This document shows, piece after piece, positions 24,289-33,012 of a stretch of DNA of 64,000 bases (positions are counted from its first letter, which is position 1; every line of letters starts with the position of its first letter). Position numbers and translations under genes: made by a program. This DNA comes from Deltaproteobacteria bacterium (lineage in GTDB: Bacteria; Myxococcota_A; Polyangia; Polyangiales; Ga0077539): positions 310,001 through 374,000 of the forward strand of contig JAUXYJ010000054.1 of NCBI GenBank assembly GCA_030694465.1, given 5' to 3'. The notes under the pieces were generated by a model that saw only the letters and a list, made by a program, of their open reading frames with translations, ran no database searches and was not told where the DNA came from.

Positions 24289-24378
24289 GCTGGTTCGTTT
24301 GCTGGCTCCCAAAGCCTTTGTTCTTCAACCCCCATCCGTGGGTGGCACCTAACTGCCTCCTCGGATGGGGGTTTTTCG
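24289..24378 (+). ncRNA. Candidate small RNA or terminated leader transcript (about 90 nt)
   Basis: The interval between the candidate promoter at 24254-24282 and the T-run at 24372-24376 holds no ribosome-binding site. It ends in a 12-bp stem with a U-tract, the layout of a bacterial small RNA. It does not resemble tmRNA, 6S, SRP or RNase P RNA by the signatures I looked for. It could instead be the leader of the lipoprotein gene that starts at 24482, with the stem acting as an attenuator. Confidence 0.35.
24327..24378 (+). terminator. Strong intrinsic terminator
   Basis: Arms AACCCCCATCCG (24327-24338) and CGGATGGGGGTT (24362-24373) pair perfectly over 12 bp around a 23-nt loop and run into TTTTT (24372-24376). 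It is the clearest rho-independent terminator in the window. It lies about 650 bp after the outer-membrane protein gene and about 105 bp before the lipoprotein start, so it probably ends a separate short transcript rather than either gene. Confidence 0.75.
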
Positions 24379-24481
24379 TTGTGGAACATTCGCGGAGCAG
24401 AATCGAATGGCTTCGGCAGCACACAAAGATGCGAGAAGAGTCGTTTCGACGAGCGGATCAATGCGGTATGGTCCAAACGTC

Positions 24482-24886
24482 ATGGTCCGTATTGCTTCGT
24501 GCCTTCTCCTCCTGATTCCTTCGTTGCTTCTGGGCGGTTGTAGCAATCACTCCGATCAGTTGGCTCGAGCAGAGCAAAATTTTCAGGAAAATCGCTACCG
24601 TGCTGCGTTGGATGGTCTCGAGGATCTCGAACATCATCGCTACTCGCTCTCGGCCGGTGAACGCGTGCGCTACGACGTCGCGCGCGGGATGGCAGCGCTG
24701 CGCCTTGAGCAACCCCGTGAGGCACGCTACTGGCTCTCTCTTGCCCGTGAAGAGGCCGCCCAGGAGCCCTTGGCGCTCACGCGGTCGATGCGCACAGAGA
24801 TCGACCGGATCATGGTGGTGACCGATCCCCTCGCGACAACGACTCCCCCAAGCAGCGACGCTGGCACCGACGCCTCTGCGCCCTAA
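24482..24886 (+). CDS. Small lipoprotein with TPR-like helical region
   Basis: 134 aa from ATG 24482 (ATG at 24461 is also possible). VRIASCLLLLIPSLLLGGCS is a type II signal peptide with lipobox LGGC. Residues 25-105 are helical (SDQLARAEQNFQENRYRAAL, DGLEDLEHHRYSLSAGERVR), resembling one or two TPR pairs. The tail is Thr/Ser/Ala/Asp-rich. No family recognised. It probably sits in the envelope facing the periplasm. Confidence 0.7.
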   Translation: MVRIASCLLLLIPSLLLGGCSNHSDQLARAEQNFQENRYRAALDGLEDLEHHRYSLSAGERVRYDVARGMAALRLEQPREARYWLSLAREEAAQEPLALTRSMRTEIDRIMVVTDPLATTTPPSSDAGTDASAP

Positions 24887-24947
24887 GCTGGCAATGAACC
24901 ACGAGCGTGGGAGCACTTCACAGACAGCGCCCCTAAACCCGGCTTCA

Positions 24948-25136
24948 CTAGCTCGCGTGAAGCTGGTCTTTGAGCGCGAGCTTTCGCTTCTTCACCGCAG
25001 AGAGCTCGGTCTGTTCGTCCGGAGTAAGAAACGCTCTTCGGGTCAACTCCACCGCACGTGAGTCCAGTCGGACCTTCTCTTGCGCAAGGTCACTGACGTT
25101 TACCGCTCTTGCCTCAGTCTTACTGCGTCTGGCCAT
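24948..25136 (-). CDS. DUF465/YdcH-like small protein
   Basis: 62 aa from ATG 25136, preceded by AGGAG (CAGGAGATCGACCG before the ATG). The C-terminal half, RRAFLTPDEQTELSAVKKRK followed by LALKDQLHAS, follows the DUF465 pattern (short coiled helices ending in LKKxKLxLKDxI). DUF465 proteins are small helical-hairpin proteins of unknown function, common in proteobacteria. The basic N-terminus (ARRSKTEAR) could bind nucleic acid. It lies downstream of acs on the same strand with a 118-bp gap. Confidence 0.7.
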   Translation of the reverse strand: MARRSKTEARAVNVSDLAQEKVRLDSRAVELTRRAFLTPDEQTELSAVKKRKLALKDQLHAS

Positions 25137-25254
25137 CGGTCGATCTCCTGTCGTTGACACCGCTCCCACCGCGAGAGCGTTGGACCGCGATTGGACGAAG
25201 ACTCAGGCTTGGCGTCAAGGCCGGCGACCCAACAAACGCAGCAAAGAAGCAAGC

Positions 25255-27216
25255 CTATTCTTCGGGTTCGAGCGTCAACTGAGCTACGACGCCGAAGTCT
25301 TCGAGGGTTGTTGTGTCACCGGTGATTTCGCCATTCGCGGCGATCTCTTTGAGCAACCGGCGCATGATCTTGCCTGAGCGAGTCTTTGGGAGTCCCTCGG
25401 TGAACCGGACGACATCGGGGCGCGCAAAACGGCCAATTTCGCGCGCGACTTGCTCGGCGAGCTCGGTCTTAAGCGAAGCAGACGCGGATTGATTTGGGCG
25501 AAGCGTCACGAAGGCGACCAGGGCTTGGCCTTTGATCTCATCGGGGCGTCCCACGACGGCGGCCTCTGCGACTGCGCGGTGGGCGACGAGCGCGGATTCG
25601 ATCTCGGCAGTGCCCAGCCTGTGGCCAGAAACATTGACCACATCATCGACGCGGCCCATCACCCAGAAGTAGCCGTTCTCGTCTCGACGCGCGCCATCGC
25701 CGGTGAAATAAATCCCCGAGTCACCCTGAATTTCGGCCCAGTATTGTTTCGCGTAGCGTTCGTGATCCCCGTAGATCGTTCGCATCATCGAGGGCCAAGG
25801 TCGCTGGATCACCAAGTAACCACCTTCGTTGTCTGCGCACTGTGAGCCGTCTTTACGGACGACGTCGGCGACCACACCAAAGAACGGGAGCGTCGCGCTG
25901 CCAGGCTTGGTCGGGATCGCGCCTGGGAGGGGCGAGATCATGATCGCGCCCGTTTCGGTCTGCCACCACGTGTCTACGATGGGACAGCGGCCGTTTCCGA
26001 TGACGCGTTGGTACCACATCCACGCTTCGGGATTGATGGGCTCACCGACGGTGCCCAACAGCCTGAGCGATGACAAGTCATGCTTCATCGGCCACTGTTC
26101 GCCCCAGCGAATGAACGAGCGAATCGCGGTGGGAGCCGTGTAGAAAATGGTGACTCCGTAGCGCTCACAGAGCGACCAAAGTCGTCCCCGGTCAGGGTAG
26201 TCCACCGCACCTTCGTACATCAGCACGGTGGCACCGTTGAGCAGCGGACCATAGACCACGTAGCTGTGCCCGGTGATCCAGCCAACATCGGCTGTGCAGA
26301 AGTAAGTGTCGCTCTCGTGAAGATCGAAGACGTACTTGTGCGTGACAGCGGTGCCCACCATATAGCCGCCGGTCGTGTGGACGACACCCTTGGGTTTTCC
26401 GGTGGTTCCGGAGGTGTAGAGAATGAAGAGAGGGTGCTCTGCGTCCACTGGCAACGGCGCGCTGGAAGCACTTACGGCCTCGGCGACCTCGTGCCAGTAG
26501 TGGTCGCGACCGGGCTCCATCGGGACTGATTGCCCCGTACGTCGAAACACAACGGTGTGGCGGACCGAGGGGCATCCACTGATGGCGCGATCGACGGTCT
26601 CTTTGAGCGGGAGGACCTGGCCACGACGGTAACCTCCGTCGCAGGTCACCACGAGCGAGGCTGTGGCGTCGTTGATTCGGTCGCGGAGGGCCTCGGCAGC
26701 GAACCCGCCGAAGACCACTGTGTGGACCGCGCCGATACGAGCGCATGCGAGCATCGCGATGGCGATTTCGGGGACCATGCCCATGTAAATCGCGACGCGA
26801 TCGCCGGTTCGAACGCCCAGCTTTCGGAGCACGTTTGCGAACACGCAGACCTCGCGATGAAGCTGCTGATACGTGAGGGTGCGGGTCTCGCCAGGCTCGC
26901 CTTCCCAGATAATCGCTGCCTTGTTGCGTCGCAGCGATTGCGCGTGGCGATCCACCGCGTTGTACGAAATGTTGGTGCTCCCGCCGATGAACCAGCGAGC
27001 ATCTGGGGGATCCCACGCGAGCGCTTCTTTTGGCTGCGAGAACCAATGAAAGCTCTGCGCCATGTCCATCCAGAACCCATCAGGATCTTGGATGCTCTTG
27101 TTATAGAGTTCTTGATATTGCTCGAACGAGCGGACGTGCGCTCTTGAAGCGAACTCTTCTTCGGGTGGAAAAACCCGCGATTCTTTCAGCAAGCTCTCGA
27201 TAGACCACTGCGACAT
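25255..27216 (-). CDS. acs: Acetyl-CoA synthetase (acetate--CoA ligase)
   Basis: 653 aa. It activates acetate to acetyl-CoA via acetyl-AMP. The full ANL-superfamily set is visible: [20 protein letters not shown] (P-loop), [20 protein letters not shown] (adenylate binding), and [20 protein letters not shown] (hinge and CoA side). Near the C-terminus [15 protein letters not shown] contains catalytic Lys616, the site acetylated by Pat-type enzymes for control in other bacteria. The start is ATG 27216 ([10 protein letters not shown]) behind a GAGGG. In-frame residues to 27333 do not resemble the family. It lies about 150 bp downstream of gshA on the same strand but with room for its own promoter. 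Confidence 0.97.
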   Translation of the reverse strand: MSQWSIESLLKESRVFPPEEEFASRAHVRSFEQYQELYNKSIQDPDGFWMDMAQSFHWFSQPKEALAWDPPDARWFIGGSTNISYNAVDRHAQSLRRNKAAIIWEGEPGETRTLTYQQLHREVCVFANVLRKLGVRTGDRVAIYMGMVPEIAIAMLACARIGAVHTVVFGGFAAEALRDRINDATASLVVTCDGGYRRGQVLPLKETVDRAISGCPSVRHTVVFRRTGQSVPMEPGRDHYWHEVAEAVSASSAPLPVDAEHPLFILYTSGTTGKPKGVVHTTGGYMVGTAVTHKYVFDLHESDTYFCTADVGWITGHSYVVYGPLLNGATVLMYEGAVDYPDRGRLWSLCERYGVTIFYTAPTAIRSFIRWGEQWPMKHDLSSLRLLGTVGEPINPEAWMWYQRVIGNGRCPIVDTWWQTETGAIMISPLPGAIPTKPGSATLPFFGVVADVVRKDGSQCADNEGGYLVIQRPWPSMMRTIYGDHERYAKQYWAEIQGDSGIYFTGDGARRDENGYFWVMGRVDDVVNVSGHRLGTAEIESALVAHRAVAEAAVVGRPDEIKGQALVAFVTLRPNQSASASLKTELAEQVAREIGRFARPDVVRFTEGLPKTRSGKIMRRLLKEIAANGEITGDTTTLEDFGVVAQLTLEPEE

Positions 27217-27369
27217 AACATCACCCTCGGTGCGCAACAGAGCGTCTCTCGACACTTCAGGCGGGGACACCTGCATACGCGCTTCGGGGGAGGCTATGTT
27301 GATTAGGCCACTCTCGTCATCGCCAACCAACACTGACGTGCGATTCGGGCCAGTGCCACTGAGTTCTAT

Positions 27370-28716
27370 CTAGTAACTCGCGCGCGAAATGACCTCACTC
27401 AAGAGCTTGCGCGGGTCATCGTTGATCCCATCGAGAAGCGAGTCGCCTACGCACTGTCCGTCGTTAACCAGCGCTTCGATAGGATCGAGAAAGATCCCTT
27501 CGTCTTGGTCTTGCGCGTTGCGGATGTCGCGACGCTTGAGCCCAGACCGCGCGAGCGAGAGGAGCTCAACTGCGAGTGATTGAACGGATTGGCCAGCGAT
27601 TTTGGCCTGAAGTGCGTTGGAAGCGATGTCAGCGCGGGCCGACTCAAACGCTTCGTAGCCGAGGCTGAAAAAGCGCGCGTGGGCTGCGTCGAGCGCCTCC
27701 TGATCGTAGAGAATTCCGGCAAAAATCGCGGGGAGGGCGTTGCCGAAGTGCGCGGGAACGCCGTCGGCCGAGCGGACCTCGAGGGTGCTCTTGAGCCGCA
27801 CCTCGGGAAACAGTGTGTTGAGGTGCGTCTCCCAGTCGGAGAGCGTGGCATGTTCGCCCTCGATGCCCTCTGCCATGAAGCGACGGAAAGTGTAATCCGT
27901 GGCTTGTTTTACTGTGCCACCGCGCTTGAGCAGGAACATCGGGACGTCTTGCGCCCACGCGATGTAGTCGCCGAGCGTCGCATCGGGATTCCACATTTTG
28001 GGGAGCAATCCCGCGCGAGAGTTTGCGACGTCTAACCATACCCACGCGCGGTTTGAGGCGAGGTCGGTGAGCTTGCCTTCGGCGAGTCGGCTGTTGGCAA
28101 AGATGGCCTGGACGATGGGTGAGAGCGCGAGCGAAACCTGGAGTTTTTTGATCGCGTCGCGTTCGCTTCGGTAGTCAAAGTTGGCCTGTACGGTGGCCGT
28201 ACGACGCATCATGAGCAGACCGCGGCTGCCCTGCGTAGGGAGGTAGCGTTGCATGATGGGGTAGCGACCCTTGGGCACCCAGTCGAGGTCTGAATCTCTC
28301 GCCGTCGGGTGATATCCCAGGCCAATCCAGTGCACGTTCTTGGCGCTCTCGAGGCTCGCGAGCTCTTCGCGGTGCTGTTGAACTTCGGCCGCGACGGCGT
28401 GGACATCAGGCAGCGGTGCTCCTGAGAGCTCAAATTGGCTGCCGGGCTCAAGCGTAATGGAGGCGTTGGCGCGGGTGAGGGCGATGAGCGGCACTTCGTC
28501 GCTCTCGGAGACTGCAGTCCATCCGAAGCGAGACCGAAGCTCCGCCATGATTGCGACGACGTCACGAAAATGAAGGGGGGTTCCGTCACTTCGAATCCCG
28601 AATTTTTCGGCTTCGAGACCAATGAGTGAGCTGGTTCGCGCCATCGCGCCTTCGAAAGGGATCAGAAGATCCTGGGGATGTTGCAGGAGCTTGGACGTTG
28701 TAGCGGGGGACTGCAT
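27370..28716 (-). CDS. gshA: Glutamate--cysteine ligase, plant/proteobacterial type (GCS2 family)
   Basis: 448 aa. It catalyses the first step of glutathione synthesis, gamma-linking Glu to Cys with ATP. The sequence matches the plant-type clade: LIGLEAEKFGIR near the N-terminus, SITLEPGSQFELSGAPLPDV, VHWIGLGYHPTARDSDLDWV, PIMQRYLPTQGSRGLLMMRR, TATVQANFDYRSERDAIKKL, and STLEVRSADGVPAHFGNALP. These are substrate- and ATP-binding blocks of that family. No gshB is in the window. The first 23 residues before MARTSSLIG may be an extension. It is divergent from the bactofilin gene. Confidence 0.95.
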   Translation of the reverse strand: MQSPATTSKLLQHPQDLLIPFEGAMARTSSLIGLEAEKFGIRSDGTPLHFRDVVAIMAELRSRFGWTAVSESDEVPLIALTRANASITLEPGSQFELSGAPLPDVHAVAAEVQQHREELASLESAKNVHWIGLGYHPTARDSDLDWVPKGRYPIMQRYLPTQGSRGLLMMRRTATVQANFDYRSERDAIKKLQVSLALSPIVQAIFANSRLAEGKLTDLASNRAWVWLDVANSRAGLLPKMWNPDATLGDYIAWAQDVPMFLLKRGGTVKQATDYTFRRFMAEGIEGEHATLSDWETHLNTLFPEVRLKSTLEVRSADGVPAHFGNALPAIFAGILYDQEALDAAHARFFSLGYEAFESARADIASNALQAKIAGQSVQSLAVELLSLARSGLKRRDIRNAQDQDEGIFLDPIEALVNDGQCVGDSLLDGINDDPRKLLSEVISRASY

Positions 28717-28919
28717 GCTTGTGACGCAACCCTACAACGCACCCAGGCCAATCGGTTCCGCTGTTAATACTTCTTCGTGTTTCTCAGTTTGCAGAAACCC
28801 AGCGGATCGGGGCGACCGCGACTGCGACCGAAGTGAAGGGTAAACAGAACTCGCCAAGCCGATGAATCTCGCATTCGGACCGCAGTAAATCCACCGAAGT
28901 AGGCTAGTCTCTCGCGCGC

Positions 28920-29651
28920 ATGAGCAGTCGCATTGAAGCAGGCATCACGGTCGAAGGAAGCATCCGCGGTGAGGGCCAACTAGAAGTCGCTGGACGCGTC
29001 CGAGGCGCATTGACACTAAACGGCAAGCTGATTGTCGTCGAGGGCGGCATCGTCGAGGCAGACGTCGAGGCGACCGACATCGAGGTCAGGGGCTTGCTTG
29101 CAGGCAACGCGACAGCGCACGGCAGCGTCCAGGTCCATGCGGGCGGCAAGCTTGAGGCGCGTGTGAAGGCTCCTCGGCTTGTCATCGAAGATGGCGCACT
29201 CTTTCGAGGTGAGTTGACGTCCGGCGTGAGCATGACAGCGGCAGAATCCACAGGTCGCCCTCATGCCATCGAAGCGCATGGCCCCGTGCCTGCCCCTCGC
29301 GAACGCCCCTCGCGTAACGTCAGAGAGCGCGAACCGGTGCGTGAGCGCGAACCGGTGCGTGAGCGCGAACCGGTGCGTGAGCGCGAACTGGTGCGTGAGC
29401 GCGAACCGGTGCGTGAGCGCGAACCGGTGCGTGAGCGCGAACCGGTGCGTGAGCAGCCCCAGGAGCCACGCGTGGTCACGCCTCGCGCGAAGCGGGTCCA
29501 GGCATTTGCTCTCCCAGAAGAGACTGAAGCGCCGACGCAAAGCACGGCTAAATCCCTACCCAAGCGCGCGTCTTCATTTGCCGAGAAGGGCGCAATGCCG
29601 AGCCTTCCGCGTGGACGCACCACGTTGCGCGTGCGGGAGAATCAGACGTGA
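28920..29651 (+). CDS. Bactofilin (polymer-forming cytoskeletal protein) with repeat tail
   Basis: 243 aa. Residues 1-100 form the right-handed beta-helix typical of bactofilins: SRIEAGITVEGSIRGEGQLE, VAGRVRGALTLNGKLIVVEG, GIVEADVEATDIEVRGLLAG and so on, with repeats of about six residues per strand. Bactofilins polymerise without nucleotide and scaffold cell-shape or chromosome-positioning machinery (BacM/BacNOP in Myxococcus). Residues 136-177 are seven near-identical hexapeptides (consensus EREPVR), highly charged and probably disordered, followed by a basic C-terminal tail. The 3' end overlaps pyrE by 4 nt. Tail charge could mediate DNA or partner binding. Confidence 0.9.
   Translation: MSSRIEAGITVEGSIRGEGQLEVAGRVRGALTLNGKLIVVEGGIVEADVEATDIEVRGLLAGNATAHGSVQVHAGGKLEARVKAPRLVIEDGALFRGELTSGVSMTAAESTGRPHAIEAHGPVPAPRERPSRNVREREPVREREPVREREPVRERELVREREPVREREPVREREPVREQPQEPRVVTPRAKRVQAFALPEETEAPTQSTAKSLPKRASSFAEKGAMPSLPRGRTTLRVRENQT
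29325..29450 (+). repeat. Seven 18-bp tandem repeats in the bactofilin gene
   Basis: GAGCGCGAACCGGTGCGT is repeated seven times without gaps. Only one base differs (copy 4 has CTG for CCG, changing Pro to Leu). Unit length is two thirds of a dozen codons (six codons), so copy changes stay in frame. The near-perfect identity implies recent expansion or active homogenisation. Confidence 0.95.
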
Positions 29652-30208
29652 CAGACGTGCGCTCGCGACTGCTGGATAAGCTTCGAAGAGATGCCTATCG
29701 CGAAGGTACGTTTACGCTGGCATCCGGAAAGACCAGCGATTTCTTTATCGATTGCAAGGCCGTGATGCTCAGCGCAGAGGGCCACTCGCTCTGCGCCGAG
29801 GCGTTGCTCGCGCTGCTTGACGTCACAGAGCGAGCATCGAGCGAGCGAGCGTCTGTTGTGGCGGGAGTGGCCCTGGGTGGATGTCCGCTCGCGAGCGCGC
29901 TGTCGCTGTTGTCGTTTCAGCGTGGCCAACCGAGAGACGCACTCTACGTGCGAAAAGAGAGCAAAGATCACGGGACGCGGTCGCTGATCGAGGGGCGCGC
30001 GGCGCCTGGTTCTCGGGTGGTGCTGCTTGAAGATGTGATGACGACTGGCGCAAGCTCGAAGCTCGCGATTGAGAGGCTTCAGAGTGCGGGCTATGTTGTC
30101 TCTAGTGTGCTTGCGTTGGTCGACCGTGAAGAGGGCGCCGCAGCAGCGATTCGAGCGCTCGGGATCGAGGCACACGCGCTCTTCACTCGGGGAGACTTTG
30201 TGAAGTGA
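29648..30208 (+). CDS. pyrE: Orotate phosphoribosyltransferase
   Basis: 186 aa from a GTG overlapping the bactofilin stop (GTGA). It converts orotate and PRPP to OMP in pyrimidine synthesis. Motifs: REGTFTLASGKTSDFFIDCK at the N-terminus, a PRPP-binding VVLLEDVMTTGASSKLAIER (acidic pair followed by TTGAS), and KESKDHGTRSLIEGRA in the flexible loop region. Length is normal (about 185-215). Coupling to a bactofilin upstream and a lipoprotein downstream (GTGA again) is unusual for a pyrimidine gene. Confidence 0.95.
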   Translation: MTDVRSRLLDKLRRDAYREGTFTLASGKTSDFFIDCKAVMLSAEGHSLCAEALLALLDVTERASSERASVVAGVALGGCPLASALSLLSFQRGQPRDALYVRKESKDHGTRSLIEGRAAPGSRVVLLEDVMTTGASSKLAIERLQSAGYVVSSVLALVDREEGAAAAIRALGIEAHALFTRGDFVK

Positions 30209-30861
30209 AACACAGCTCAAATGCGTCGCGAAGGCTCGCTTGGGTTGTCGGTTTGGCTTCGCTCAGCGCGTGTGGGCGACCAGGACCTGTCTCGCTCGCC
30301 AACCCGCAAACGGCGGTCACCAGTGATGTCTATGAATCGCTGCTGGATCGTTGGACTCGTGACTTTGAGGTGCTCGATGTGGGCGGAGGTCTCGAGTCAC
30401 GACTGGGCGTCACGGCGACGTATTATTCACGAGAATTTCGGCACGCGTATGTCGCTAGGCTCGGGCAAATGTCCACGCGATCTCAAGAAGAACGCGGTCG
30501 AATGCTCGCTGCTTCTTTGACCGCTGCGGATGAAGAGCATGAGTTCTTCGTTGCGCTTGTCGCGCAGTACCCTCGATGGGCCGAGCTGGACCGTCCCACG
30601 GCGGCATGGCGAGTGCGATTGATTGACGATCAGGGCACTGAGCACGAGCCTTTGCGTATTGAGCGGTCGCGCACCGCGACAGCCACCGAGCGCGCACTCT
30701 TTTACTATTGGACTCCGTGGAGAGCGGTGTTTCACCTGCGATTTGCCGCACAGACGGCCGCAGGACAGCCGGTGTTTCGGCCCGGGATGCGGCACTTTAT
30801 CTTGCGATTCGCGGGTCCCTACGGGACCGCAGATTTGCGCTGGGATGTCCGCACGCCATGA
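30205..30861 (+). CDS. Predicted lipoprotein, unknown function
   Basis: 218 aa from a GTG at 30205 overlapping the pyrE stop. AWVVGLASLSACG is a short lipoprotein signal with lipobox LSAC. The body is mixed alpha/beta: SDVYESLLDRWTRDFEVLDV, LGVTATYYSREFRHAYVARL, and a C-terminal beta-rich part with FYYWTPWRAVFHLRFAAQT. The latter resembles an immunoglobulin-like domain. No enzyme motif is seen. The stop overlaps the ABC ATPase start (ATGA), so the two are coupled and it is likely the extracytoplasmic partner of that transporter. Confidence 0.75.
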   Translation: MKHSSNASRRLAWVVGLASLSACGRPGPVSLANPQTAVTSDVYESLLDRWTRDFEVLDVGGGLESRLGVTATYYSREFRHAYVARLGQMSTRSQEERGRMLAASLTAADEEHEFFVALVAQYPRWAELDRPTAAWRVRLIDDQGTEHEPLRIERSRTATATERALFYYWTPWRAVFHLRFAAQTAAGQPVFRPGMRHFILRFAGPYGTADLRWDVRTP

Positions 30862-31538
30862 CGGTGCCTGCGTTGCTTGAACTCGATCGAGTCACCAAGC
30901 GACTTCGGGACGGTGCCAGGGCTGAGTTGGTCGCCGTTGATCAGGTTTCGCTAGCGATTTTGCCGGGGGAATGTCATCGAATCGTTGGAGCCTCGGGCGC
31001 TGGAAAGAGCACGCTCTTGAGTCTCGCCGTGGGACTTGTGCAACCGACGGAGGGTGAAATCACGTTTCGTGGTGAGGTGTTTTCGCGAGCGCGTGAGTCT
31101 CATCGGAGCGAGGTACGTCGCCGGTTCATGGGCTCGATGCTGCAACAGCTGGGGCTGATCGCCTCGATGAGTGTGCGCGAGAATCTCTTGGCGGCAGAGC
31201 GTATGGTGCGCGCGCCTCGACGCGATGAGTTGGCGGCCTATACTGAATTATTGCAGGCGTTTGATCTCACCCCATTGCTTGAAGCGCGTGTCCAGACTCT
31301 GTCGGGTGGCGAGCGCCAGCGTGTCGCGATTGTGCGTGCGCTCGTGGGGAGTGAGCGTGCGTTGTTCGTGCTCGATGAGCCCACCGCGCACCTCGATGAC
31401 AAGCACACTGAGACCCTGATCGCGCTGCTCTCGGAGTCGATGGCGAGAGGTTGTAGCGTGATCGTCGCGACCCATGACGGGCGCCTGTCGCGACTGGGAA
31501 CCTCTCGGGTCTTGGCGCAGGGGCGCCTGGACAAGTGA
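30858..31538 (+). CDS. ABC transporter ATPase (LolD/MacB-like subfamily)
   Basis: 226 aa from ATG 30858. Walker A VGASGAGKSTLLSLAVGL, Q-loop region MLQQLGLIASMSVRENLLAA, signature LSGGERQRVAIVRAL, Walker B ALFVLDEPTAHLD and H-loop VIVATHDGRL are intact. By sequence it belongs with small export-type ATPases (LolD, MacB, FtsE). It overlaps the lipoprotein upstream and the polytopic protein downstream by 4 nt each. No MacB-type permease is next to it, so the downstream membrane protein is the candidate permease despite lacking the MacB/FtsX fold. Confidence 0.9.
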   Translation: MTVPALLELDRVTKRLRDGARAELVAVDQVSLAILPGECHRIVGASGAGKSTLLSLAVGLVQPTEGEITFRGEVFSRARESHRSEVRRRFMGSMLQQLGLIASMSVRENLLAAERMVRAPRRDELAAYTELLQAFDLTPLLEARVQTLSGGERQRVAIVRALVGSERALFVLDEPTAHLDDKHTETLIALLSESMARGCSVIVATHDGRLSRLGTSRVLAQGRLDK

Positions 31539-32560
31539 CCTTCGAAAACCTCACGAATCCCTGGATTTTTGCGAGGATTGTCATCGCCTTGGCGGGCGTT
31601 GTGTTGGCCTCGATTGCGGCGCGCGCTGCCCTTGGCGCCGCGAGGATGGACGCTCGGGCTTCTTCGGACGAGCCTTCGCTTTCGGCGGAGCGTTCGTTCG
31701 AGCTGGCCTCGGTGGCGCTGTGGCTCGCCTTGGGGCTTGAGAGCCTCTCGGTGTTTGCGTCCATTGTCGTCGCAGACAGGGTCTCGAGCAGCATTCGAGG
31801 CGCACAGTGCGCATTCGCGATCTTTGATCAGGGCGCGTGGGGTCCTCGTGCGTTGGCAATTGGGACCCTGGCGGCGTGTGCAGCGGCGATGTGGCAAGGC
31901 GTCGCTCGTGTGGATCTTCAGCGTGCGAAGAGTGCGCTGCGACGGCCGCTGGCCTTAAGCGCCTTGGTGTGCGTCGCGCTGGTCTGGCTCGACGCAGCCG
32001 CGACCTCGATAGCCTTTTTGTCAGTCGATTTACGAGCCCACGCGAGCTGCTGTGCGGCCTCTCTTGTGCAGCAAGGTCTGCTGCGTGCGGGCGCAGAAGG
32101 GGGTGACGGCGTCTCGCTCACCCTTGCGATCCTGGGCGTCTGGTGCATCGGCGTGGGACTTGTTGCACGCTCTCGGAGCGCACGTTGGGCGACGGTTGGG
32201 ACTGTATTTTCTCTGATCTTTGTAGTGCTCGGCGTTGTGTTTGCCCGAGACGTTTCGGCTCCATACTTGTTTGAGGCGCCTCTTCGGCGTTGCGCTTACT
32301 GCTTGCTTCGATGGCGAGACGCAGGGCTTCTTGGTGGCGCGATCGTTGGTCTGTTGACCGCGCTCGCGCTCACGGCGGCGCACCGGCTCGGGACGATTCT
32401 AGCTGTGTTTTTGCTGAGAGAATCGCTGTCTACAGAATCAACCATTGTGCGGACACGGTGGCGATTGTTAGCGCTGTTGCTGGTGTGCGGGGCGGCCATC
32501 GTGCTCCCTGTGATTCGCTATGGCGCGATGACCGGCACGCTGCGTCTCTGGGGCGGATAG
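31535..32560 (+). CDS. Polytopic membrane protein with CxxC and CC motifs, probable permease
   Basis: 341 aa from a GTG overlapping the ATPase stop (GTGA). About eight or nine hydrophobic segments span the length (for example FARIVIALAGVVLASIAARA, ATVGTVFSLIFVVLGVVFAR, LLALLLVCGAAIVLPVIRYG). Two Cys pairs stand out: Cys172-Cys173 (HASCCAAS) and Cys253-x-x-Cys256 (RRCAYCLLRW), each close to a membrane boundary. Paired Cys of this type suggest metal or heme handling, or a redox role. I do not recognise the family. Its stop is 8 bp from the stop of a convergent NosL-like lipoprotein gene. Confidence 0.75.
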   Translation: MTFENLTNPWIFARIVIALAGVVLASIAARAALGAARMDARASSDEPSLSAERSFELASVALWLALGLESLSVFASIVVADRVSSSIRGAQCAFAIFDQGAWGPRALAIGTLAACAAAMWQGVARVDLQRAKSALRRPLALSALVCVALVWLDAAATSIAFLSVDLRAHASCCAASLVQQGLLRAGAEGGDGVSLTLAILGVWCIGVGLVARSRSARWATVGTVFSLIFVVLGVVFARDVSAPYLFEAPLRRCAYCLLRWRDAGLLGGAIVGLLTALALTAAHRLGTILAVFLLRESLSTESTIVRTRWRLLALLLVCGAAIVLPVIRYGAMTGTLRLWGG

Positions 32561-32568
32561 CGGGGGCC

Positions 32569-33012
32569 TTAGGGATGGGTGAGCTCGCCGAGGCTCTGTT
32601 GGGTGAGCTGGTCGAAGGGCAGCGCCTCGCGGCCGCCATGATCTCGGCGAAAATCAGCGACGTGATCCAGAGTGACCGGCACGAAATCAGGGCCCATCGG
32701 CCCGACGACACGCGAGCCAGCGACGAAGCGCACTTCGCGCACATCGCGCCGTTGGTTGGCGGGGCCGTAGTACTCAATCACCCAGTGATTTTGCAGAGGA
32801 TGCGATGGAGTCGCGAAGCGATAGCGGACCATACAGCTCGGCGTGTCAAAGGCGATGGGGCCTGATGACGTCTCTGCACCAGCGCGCCAACGAGAGGTCG
32901 GAGAGATGGACATTCCGCAATGCGCGCAGCGCTGTACAGGCGCTCGGCGGCAGGCTGCAGCGAGCGAGACAATCAACCAGAGCGCGTCGCGACGATGGAT
33001 CCTCAGGGTCAT
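32569..33012 (-). CDS. NosL-like lipoprotein (predicted copper-binding)
   Basis: 147 aa from ATG 33012. ALWLIVSLAAAC is a lipoprotein signal with modified Cys21. The NosL signature follows: Cys29-x-x-Cys32-Gly-Met34 (RCAHCGMSISP), then GPIAFDTPSCMVRYRFA, then GSRVVGPMGPDFVPV and EALPFDQLTQQSL. NosL binds Cu(I) and helps mature nitrous-oxide reductase, but the family is also found without nosZ. No nosZ, nosD, nosF or nosY is in the window. The start overlaps the stop of the HAD gene upstream (ATGA). It converges on the polytopic protein with Cys pairs. Confidence 0.85.
   Translation of the reverse strand: MTLRIHRRDALWLIVSLAAACRRAPVQRCAHCGMSISPTSRWRAGAETSSGPIAFDTPSCMVRYRFATPSHPLQNHWVIEYYGPANQRRDVREVRFVAGSRVVGPMGPDFVPVTLDHVADFRRDHGGREALPFDQLTQQSLGELTHP

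Noticed and set aside
26192..27046. 284-codon minus-strand ORF in another frame of acs
   Set aside because: Arg/Ser/His-rich shadow of acs on the same strand; the acs frame carries all catalytic motifs.
29325..29450. CRISPR-like repeats
   Set aside because: The copies are contiguous 18-bp units without spacers and code for a hexapeptide in the bactofilin tail, so this is a tandem coding repeat.
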